Below are positions 31,751 to 36,798 of a stretch of 36,798 nt of DNA, in pieces. Each line of letters begins with the position of its first letter. The first letter of the stretch is position 1. The position numbers and the translations under genes were made by a program. The notes beneath the pieces were generated by a model. It did no database searches. It worked only from the letters and a program-made list of their open reading frames with translations, and was not told the origin of the DNA. Origin of the DNA: CAYVBN01 sp964538565 (GTDB taxonomy: Bacteria > Pseudomonadota > Alphaproteobacteria > Rhizobiales > Xanthobacteraceae); the NCBI GenBank assembly GCA_964538565.1, contig CAZIGW010000233.1:1-36798 (forward strand), written 5' to 3'.

Positions 31751-32863
31751 GTGACGCACGCAGTCCTTCGCATCGAGCCCCGATCGCACGTCGAATCCGT
31801 CGGGACGGACGAGGCGATTCGTGCGCTGTTCGAGAACAGCGTCGACGCGCTCTTCGTTGCCGCGGTCGGGCCGGGCGGGTCGATCGGCTTCGAGGAGGTC
31901 AACCGCACATTCAACGAACTCCTGCGGCGCGCGCGCCGCGTCGGCGAGGCCGGCACGGCGGCCCGGCGTGTCGCCGACCCGCTGAGATCCGCGCTGCGTC
32001 GCTGCCGGGCGACGCGCGCCGTCGTCGCGTTCGAGTTGCCGGTCCGGGCCGGCCGCGTGACGGAACTTTGGGAATTTCGACTGACGCCCGTCGGTGCTCG
32101 GTTCGGCCGGCACGACCGGGTGCTCGGCGAAGGGCGGAACGTCACCGAGTTGCGGCGCCTGCGCCGCCGGATCGGCCGCGTCACCGGACGGTTGCTCGCG
32201 GTCCACGACGAGGTGCGCCGGCGCGTCGCCCGCGAGCTTCACGATTCGGCCGCCCAGCATCTGATCGCGCTCGCCATCGGCCTCGCCCGCCTCGAAGCCG
32301 GCGCGCGGCGGGAGGCGACGCCGGGCCGGGACGCGACGATGGACGCTCTCATCGCGGAGATGCGCGCGGCCCTTGCCGGCCTCCAGCGCGAGATCCGCGC
32401 ATTCAGCTATCTGCGGCACCCGCCTGAACTGGATGATCTCGGGCTCGACGAAGCGCTGCGCCGCTTCGCCGCCGGTTTCTCCCGTCGCACCGGCATTGCC
32501 GCCGCCTTCCACACGCCGTCCGCCTTCACGTGCCCTTCGCCCGACGTCGCGCTCGCGCTGCTGCGCATCGCGCAGGAAGCGCTGACGAACGTCTATCGGC
32601 ATGCCCAGGCGTCGTCGGTCGAAATCCGTCTGGCGCGGGGCGACCACTCGCAGGTGATCGAGATCGAGGACGACGGCCGAGGCTTGTCCCTGAACGGACC
32701 GGAGTCCCGCGGCGGAAGCGGCGAGATGATCGGCGTCGGGATCGCCGGCATGCGGGCCCGCGCGCGTGAACTCGGCGGCGTGCTGATCATCACGCGCGGG
32801 CGGCGCGGCACGTTGGTGCGCGCCCGCATTCCCGATCCGTCCGAGCCGAACGCACGCGGTTGA
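31751..32863 (+). CDS. Sensor histidine kinase, HisKA_3 (NarX/DegS) type, GTG start
   Basis: The 370-residue cytoplasmic kinase has an N-terminal PAS-like region (about 20-135: AIRALFENSVDALFVAAVGP onward), a HisKA_3 dimerisation helix with the phosphorylated His164 in RRRVARELHDSAAQH, and an HATPase domain with the N box QEALTNVYRHAQ (Asn280), IEDDGRGL and GVGIAGMRARA. No transmembrane segment is seen, so it senses an internal signal or one relayed by another protein. The start is a GTG at 31751 after GGTGAG. No response regulator of the LuxR/NarL type, its expected partner, is in the window. Confidence 0.9.
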   Translation: MTHAVLRIEPRSHVESVGTDEAIRALFENSVDALFVAAVGPGGSIGFEEVNRTFNELLRRARRVGEAGTAARRVADPLRSALRRCRATRAVVAFELPVRAGRVTELWEFRLTPVGARFGRHDRVLGEGRNVTELRRLRRRIGRVTGRLLAVHDEVRRRVARELHDSAAQHLIALAIGLARLEAGARREATPGRDATMDALIAEMRAALAGLQREIRAFSYLRHPPELDDLGLDEALRRFAAGFSRRTGIAAAFHTPSAFTCPSPDVALALLRIAQEALTNVYRHAQASSVEIRLARGDHSQVIEIEDDGRGLSLNGPESRGGSGEMIGVGIAGMRARARELGGVLIITRGRRGTLVRARIPDPSEPNARG

Positions 32864-32877
32864 GCGCGCCGGCCCCG

Positions 32878-33918
32878 CTACCTCGGCGGACGGCGCGCGG
32901 CCTTCGGCGCGCGACGCGCCGGCACGGAGTCGGCGGCCTGCGACCGGCCGGGTGCGCCGTCGAGGCGATCCAGGGCGGCAGCCGCGATGCGGCGGGCATC
33001 GGCGTCGCGCCCGGTCGGCCCCGCCGCGCGGACGAAGGACAGCACGCGCTGACGGAACTCCGCCGGGCACTCGGTGCCGCTCTCGTGGGGCACCGCGATG
33101 ATCCGGGCCATCGCCAGGCAGGCACCCGGCACGCGCGCGAGGACATCGAACATTTGGTTCAGCCGCTCGGGCGCTTGCAGGCGGCGATCGTCACGCATGG
33201 CGTCGACCAGGTAGGCGCCGAGCGTCGGCAGCGCCCGTCGCTCGCCGAAATAGGCCACGAGTGCGGCGAACGGCGCCGGGTCGGCGGCGGCGGCGTCGCC
33301 GGTGAACGGATCCAGCGCATCGCGAATGGCGTCGGCCGGCCGAACCACGGCGCGCACGACCGGCGAGCGTGGAAACTCCTGGACGATCATGGTTCGCGCC
33401 GGCTCATAGCCGAGTGCGGCCGCGATCTGGACGAGCCGCATGCCCTTGACCCGCTCGATGTCGGCATTGGCCGAGAGCCCGACGACACCGTGATCGAGCA
33501 GAATCCGCAGCCGCTGCGGATCGGCCAGTTTCGCGTCGGTTCCGGGAGGCGGGGCGATGATCTCCGGCCGCGCCGCGACGGCGCCGGCGCTCTCCCCGGG
33601 ATTGAGCGCGCCGGTGGGTGCCGGATCGACCGAGGGCGCGGCCTTTTCGTCCGGCGCAACCTGCTGCGCCACCGCCAAGGGCGCCGCCGCTTCCCCGGCG
33701 GACGGGCGCGCGGCGGCGCGCGCGGCGGCGAGGTCCGGCGGCAATGCGGCCGTGGCAGGAGCTTGTGCTGGCGCGGGAGGCGGTGCGGCGGAAACCGCGG
33801 GGGCCGGCGCCGATGCGAGGAACGGCAGCGCCGACGGATGCACGAAAACGACGCCGGCCGCGATGACGGCCGCAAGAACAACAGCCAGGCGGATGACCGG
33901 TAACGAACCTTGTCGCAT
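32878..33918 (-). CDS. Exported or membrane-anchored hypothetical protein
   Basis: The 346-residue protein starts with a signal anchor (LPVIRLAVVLAAVIAAGVVFV, about 6-26), then a long Ala/Pro linker (to about 125), then a folded-looking helical domain (RLRILLDHGVVGLSANADIE, GMRLVQIAAALGYEPARTM, FAALVAYFGERRALPTLGAY) and a basic tail ending RRAPKAARRPPR. It is probably periplasmic with one membrane anchor. No family is recognised. Its gene ends 14 bp from the end of the convergent histidine-kinase gene. Confidence 0.75.
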   Translation of the reverse strand: MRQGSLPVIRLAVVLAAVIAAGVVFVHPSALPFLASAPAPAVSAAPPPAPAQAPATAALPPDLAAARAAARPSAGEAAAPLAVAQQVAPDEKAAPSVDPAPTGALNPGESAGAVAARPEIIAPPPGTDAKLADPQRLRILLDHGVVGLSANADIERVKGMRLVQIAAALGYEPARTMIVQEFPRSPVVRAVVRPADAIRDALDPFTGDAAAADPAPFAALVAYFGERRALPTLGAYLVDAMRDDRRLQAPERLNQMFDVLARVPGACLAMARIIAVPHESGTECPAEFRQRVLSFVRAAGPTGRDADARRIAAAALDRLDGAPGRSQAADSVPARRAPKAARRPPR

Positions 33919-33942
33919 GGGCTGCCTGACGGTCCTGATCGC

Positions 33943-33960
33943 GCGGTGGAATCACCGCGA
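33943..33960 (-). terminator. Perfect 7-bp stem-loop after the amidohydrolase gene
   Basis: CGCGGTG and CACCGCG form a perfect stem around the 4-base loop GAAT, about 45 bases after the amidohydrolase stop and 25 bases before the next start on the same strand. No T tract follows. It may weaken read-through between the two genes. Confidence 0.4.
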
Positions 33961-34004
33961 CCCTAGCAAATCTTTCGGCCGCAGTGCGAATCGCGCCGGC
34001 ACGC

Positions 34005-35117
34005 TCACCCCGCGCGCCAGCGCGGCAGCAATTCGGCCGCATTGCTTCGGAAGATGTGCCGAAGGTCCTCTTCGCTGAACCCTGACTCGCGCAGTCCCTT
34101 CACGTGATCGGCGACGGTGCGATAGGGAAAATCCGTCCCGAACACGATCTGCGACACCGGCACGACCTCACGGAGCGCCGACATCGCCGCCGGGTTGGCG
34201 GCCTGCGCGACGTCGTAGTGAAAGCGCCGCAAGGCCGGCAGCACGCCGTCCGGCACCTTCGGGGCGAGCTTCTTGTTCTGCAGCGGCGCGCGCACGAAGC
34301 GCTCGATCAGGAACGGCATCGTGCCGCCGGCATGCGAGAAGATGAAACGGATGTCCGGGCAACGCGCCGCCGTGCCGGTGAACAGCAGGCTGGCGATGGC
34401 GCGCGTCGTGTCGGTGCCGAATTCGACGACCGCACGCGGCACGTCGGCGATGAGATTGCGGCAGCAGTCGGCGAGCGTCGGGTGCGTGTAGACGACCGCC
34501 TTGCGCCGGTTGAGCTCGTTCATGACGGGCGAGAAGGCGGCGTCGCCGAGCCACTTGTCGCCGTAGCTCGTCATCAGGCAGACGCCGTCGGCCTTGAGGA
34601 CGTCGAGCGAATATTCGATCTCCCTCAGGCTCGCGTCGACATCGGGCAGCGGCAGGATCGCGAACGTGCCGAAACGGCCCGGATGATCGCCCGCAAGCTT
34701 CGTTGCGTATTCGTTGCACGCGCGCGCGAGCGATACGGCGGCCGCGTCGTCCCCGAACCACACGCCGGGCGTCGTGATCGAGGTGATCGCGGTGGCGACG
34801 CCGCCGCGATCCATGTCCTCGAGCGACTGCTCGACGCTCCAGCGCATCAGCGGCCGCTCGTCGAGCTTGCGGCGCACGAGCTCGGAAATGAACGCCGGAG
34901 GAGACACATGATGGTGCACGTCGATGATCGCCGGCCTGGCGGACGCGGCCGCCTGCGCCTCGACGCGCCGCGGCAGCGCGGCGAACGCCGCGCCGAGGCC
35001 GGCCGCGGCGCCGGTCGCGAGAAATCGCCTTCGGTCGAGATCGCCGCCGCCGGCGCGCGCGGGCGCCGTGCAGCACCCGCACCCGGACATCAGTCGATGC
35101 CGCAATCCACCCCGCAT
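34005..35117 (-). CDS. Tat-exported amidohydrolase family (amidohydro_2, ACMSD-like) protein
   Basis: The 370-residue protein begins with a twin-arginine signal (DRRRFLATGAAAGLGAAFAA, about 27-46), so it is folded in the cytoplasm and exported. The mature part is an amidohydro_2 TIM barrel with metal ligands in IDVHHHV (His68, His70), His212 in YTHPT, His262 in FSHAGGTMPF and Asp329 in FGTDFPY. Relatives include ACMS decarboxylase and gamma-resorcylate decarboxylase, so hydrolysis or decarboxylation of an aromatic or dicarboxylic acid is possible. The ATG at 35117 follows GGGGAGGGG; the longer frame to 35645 is rejected. Confidence 0.9.
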   Translation of the reverse strand: MRGGLRHRLMSGCGCCTAPARAGGGDLDRRRFLATGAAAGLGAAFAALPRRVEAQAAASARPAIIDVHHHVSPPAFISELVRRKLDERPLMRWSVEQSLEDMDRGGVATAITSITTPGVWFGDDAAAVSLARACNEYATKLAGDHPGRFGTFAILPLPDVDASLREIEYSLDVLKADGVCLMTSYGDKWLGDAAFSPVMNELNRRKAVVYTHPTLADCCRNLIADVPRAVVEFGTDTTRAIASLLFTGTAARCPDIRFIFSHAGGTMPFLIERFVRAPLQNKKLAPKVPDGVLPALRRFHYDVAQAANPAAMSALREVVPVSQIVFGTDFPYRTVADHVKGLRESGFSEEDLRHIFRSNAAELLPRWRAG

Positions 35118-35356
35118 GGTCCCCTCCCCTTGTCGGCCCGCCGCGGCGAGCTGCGTGCGTCGGTTCGTGCGCGGGCACGCCGGCGTCCGTCCACGAAGCC
35201 TAGCATCTTTTGACCGACGGCTTTCACCCGCCGCCAGGCCGCGCCCACGCCTTGCAACGCGCGGGGCCGGCGCAGACCTTCGCGCGAATGTCCATTTGCG
35301 GACATCGTGCCGAAAGCATTCCGCCCGAGGAAGCTTTCGGCCCCGCGACCGGTTCT

Positions 35357-36247
35357 TCAGGCGGGGAATTGCTTGACGGCGAACCAGAACTTGGGATTGC
35401 GCGGCGACTGGACGCGCAGCCATTGATAGCGCACGCGCGCGTAGGTGAGGATCGAGTCGGTCATGTTGTCGAGCACGAATTCGCCGTTGCGCGCACGCAC
35501 CACCAGCACCAGATGGTGCTCGCCCGACGGTGTGAGCGCTTCGGCGAGCAGCAGCGCGTCGGCGGGCCAGCCGCGCTTGAGCAGTGCGTGGCGCTTGGTG
35601 ACGGCGTAATCGTTGCAGTCGCCCGCCCTCGGCCAGACGAGCCAACGCTCGGCCATCACGCCGCCCGCGTTGCGCTGCGGACGGATCGAGCGGTTGACCT
35701 CGCGATTGACCTCCGAGAGTTCGCCCCAGCGTGCCGCATCGAGCACGAAGCCGTTGCGATCGGAGGCGCGCACGCCGGTCCTGCAGTCCTCGGGATATTG
35801 CAGGCAGAAGCGGGCATGGGCGAACGGCCCGAGCACCGGGGCGGAAATCCTCATTTCGCCGCGGGCCGGCTCAGCCGGCGGCTCCTCGGCCGGCTCCGTC
35901 AGGCTCGCGACCTGCACTTCAGCCCAGGTCAGGACCGGCAGGTCCCCGCGGGTGACCGGCACCAGTCTCGGCAGAACGGCCACCCAATCGTGCTTCTCCC
36001 GCGGCAGTCCGACGTCCGGGGGCGCCGGGATGGTCGTGCCGACGGGGTCCGGGTAGGACAGGACGGCCAGCCGGATGGCCGCAAATGGCGATGGGATCAG
36101 GCCAATTGGCGCGGGGCCGGGCCGCGAGGCGGGCAGCGGGGCTGGATTGGGGCTGCCGGTGCCGGGCGGCGCCAACAGCAAACACGCCATCGCGAAGCCG
36201 AACGCGACACACTTCGCCTTCCGACGCTTGGCACGCAAAGCAACCAT
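35357..36247 (-). CDS. BTLCP transglutaminase-like cysteine proteinase
   Basis: The 296-residue protein has an N-terminal signal or anchor (CVAFGFAMACLLLAPPGTG), a proline-rich linker, and a C-terminal bacterial transglutaminase-like cysteine proteinase domain (about 140-290). The expected catalytic triad is visible: Cys211 in RAGDCNDYAVTK, His244 or His245 in SGEHHLVLVVR, and Asp260 in EFVLDNM. Characterised relatives such as LapG cleave surface adhesins in response to c-di-GMP; no LapD or adhesin gene is in the window. The role here is inferred from the family only. Confidence 0.9.
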   Translation of the reverse strand: MVALRAKRRKAKCVAFGFAMACLLLAPPGTGSPNPAPLPASRPGPAPIGLIPSPFAAIRLAVLSYPDPVGTTIPAPPDVGLPREKHDWVAVLPRLVPVTRGDLPVLTWAEVQVASLTEPAEEPPAEPARGEMRISAPVLGPFAHARFCLQYPEDCRTGVRASDRNGFVLDAARWGELSEVNREVNRSIRPQRNAGGVMAERWLVWPRAGDCNDYAVTKRHALLKRGWPADALLLAEALTPSGEHHLVLVVRARNGEFVLDNMTDSILTYARVRYQWLRVQSPRNPKFWFAVKQFPA

Positions 36248-36533
36248 TCACCGTCACGCCAGACCGAGATGCCGCACCTCTCCCGCCCAGATTGACCCTA
36301 CGGGAGGGTCGCGTGGCATTTGCCCCGTGTCAACCTGGAACATTAACCTTTCGAGGAGCTTAACGGCGGCGCAGACGGCTCCGCGTCCCCCGAATGGAGC
36401 AGGGCCGATACCGTTCGGGCCGGGCTTGTTGTCGGTTCCGGATCCCAGGCCCCGGCCCTGGCGACTGGCCCGGTGTGCAATGCCGCGCGCGCGGAACCCG
36501 CGGTCGCGGTACCGCGCAGGTCCGCCCGCGTCC

Positions 36534-36798
36534 TCAACGGTCGAAAGCGGGATCGACCGGCACCCGGTAGCCGTTGGCAAGACGGTTGGTTTCGTTGGCC
36601 ATGCCGACCACCGCCATCAGCTCGCCGAACATCGCGTCGGTCATGCCGGCCTTGCGCGCCGCCGCCGTATGGCTGGCGATGCAGTACTCGCAATTGTTGG
36701 TGACACTGACCGCGACGTAGATCATCTCCTTGACGAGCGGATCGAGCGCGCCCGGCGCCATCACCTCCTTGACGCTCTCCCAGGTTCGTTTCAGCGTC
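36534..36798 (-). CDS. Carboxymuconolactone decarboxylase/AhpD-like protein, N-terminus cut by window edge
   Basis: The frame is open to the right edge (TLKRTWESVKEVMAPGALD, then continuing), so the start lies outside and 88 residues are seen. The conserved helix EMIYVAVSVTNNCEYCIASH has the AhpD/CMD CxxC pair followed by a histidine, the redox or proton-relay site of the family. Members reduce lipoyl disulfides in peroxide defence or decarboxylate lactones; many are unassigned. A GTG or ATG near 36764 would give a shorter protein but would drop the conserved N-terminal helix. Confidence 0.88.
   Translation of the reverse strand, partial: TLKRTWESVKEVMAPGALDPLVKEMIYVAVSVTNNCEYCIASHTAAARKAGMTDAMFGELMAVVGMANETNRLANGYRVPVDPAFDR

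Noticed and set aside
29878..32184. Upstream extension of the 29563-29877 frame to 873 codons
   Set aside because: It crosses the FGE-like and kinase genes in shadow frames; only the last 104 codons look like protein.

Overview
The window is high-GC DNA (mostly in the high sixties per cent by eye) with a gene set typical of Alphaproteobacteria, most likely Hyphomicrobiales close to Bradyrhizobium, Rhodopseudomonas or Rhodoplanes. Pointers are a PccA-type carboxylase subunit, a BTLCP transglutaminase-like protease, HdeD, an RpoH paralogue, Hsp20-Lon, a TctC-type binding protein and a GlxA/AraC regulator. Placement rests on gene content only. There are no rRNA genes, CRISPR arrays or recognisable transposases.

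Layout. 1-662: the left edge cuts through a tyrosine-recombinase (integrase) gene next to the 3' end of tRNA-Leu(GAG), the usual signature of a genomic island or prophage junction; the island would extend to the left. 0.9-5.9 kb: housekeeping genes (a SpoA/FliN-like protein, lipB, acyP, a GGCT-fold protein, pccA, one hypothetical). 6.3-12.1 kb: a methyltransferase, 1-Cys peroxiredoxin, PAP2 phosphatase and several small unknown or membrane proteins. 12.2-16.4 kb: an hsp20-lon operon and an ATP-grasp protein.

16.6-21.8 kb: a catabolic island made of a TctC-type solute-binding protein, a divergent LysR regulator, and four tightly overlapping genes encoding a class III CoA-transferase, two MaoC/hotdog proteins and a short citrate-synthase-fold lyase. 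Read together they suggest uptake of a carboxylic acid, CoA activation, hydration of an enoyl-CoA, and C-C cleavage. This resembles the itaconate pathway, but a citrate-synthase-type lyase stands where CitE would be.

21.8-26.7 kb: a minus-strand regulatory island with an SDR, an HD-domain protein, a LysR, an RpoH-like sigma factor overlapping the LysR gene, and a DJ-1/PfpI-AraC regulator. Two nearly identical 55-bp sites (50 of 55 bases), each with TGTC half-sites 21 bp apart, precede the HD-SDR unit and the sigma-LysR unit, which suggests one small regulon.

26.7-28.8 kb: a gene-poor, relatively AT-rich stretch with a few tiny candidate genes, ending at tRNA-Arg(TCG). 29-36.8 kb: HdeD with a small membrane partner, an FGE-like protein lacking one catalytic cysteine, an orphan histidine kinase, an exported unknown, a Tat-exported amidohydrolase, the BTLCP protease, and an AhpD-like gene cut by the right edge.
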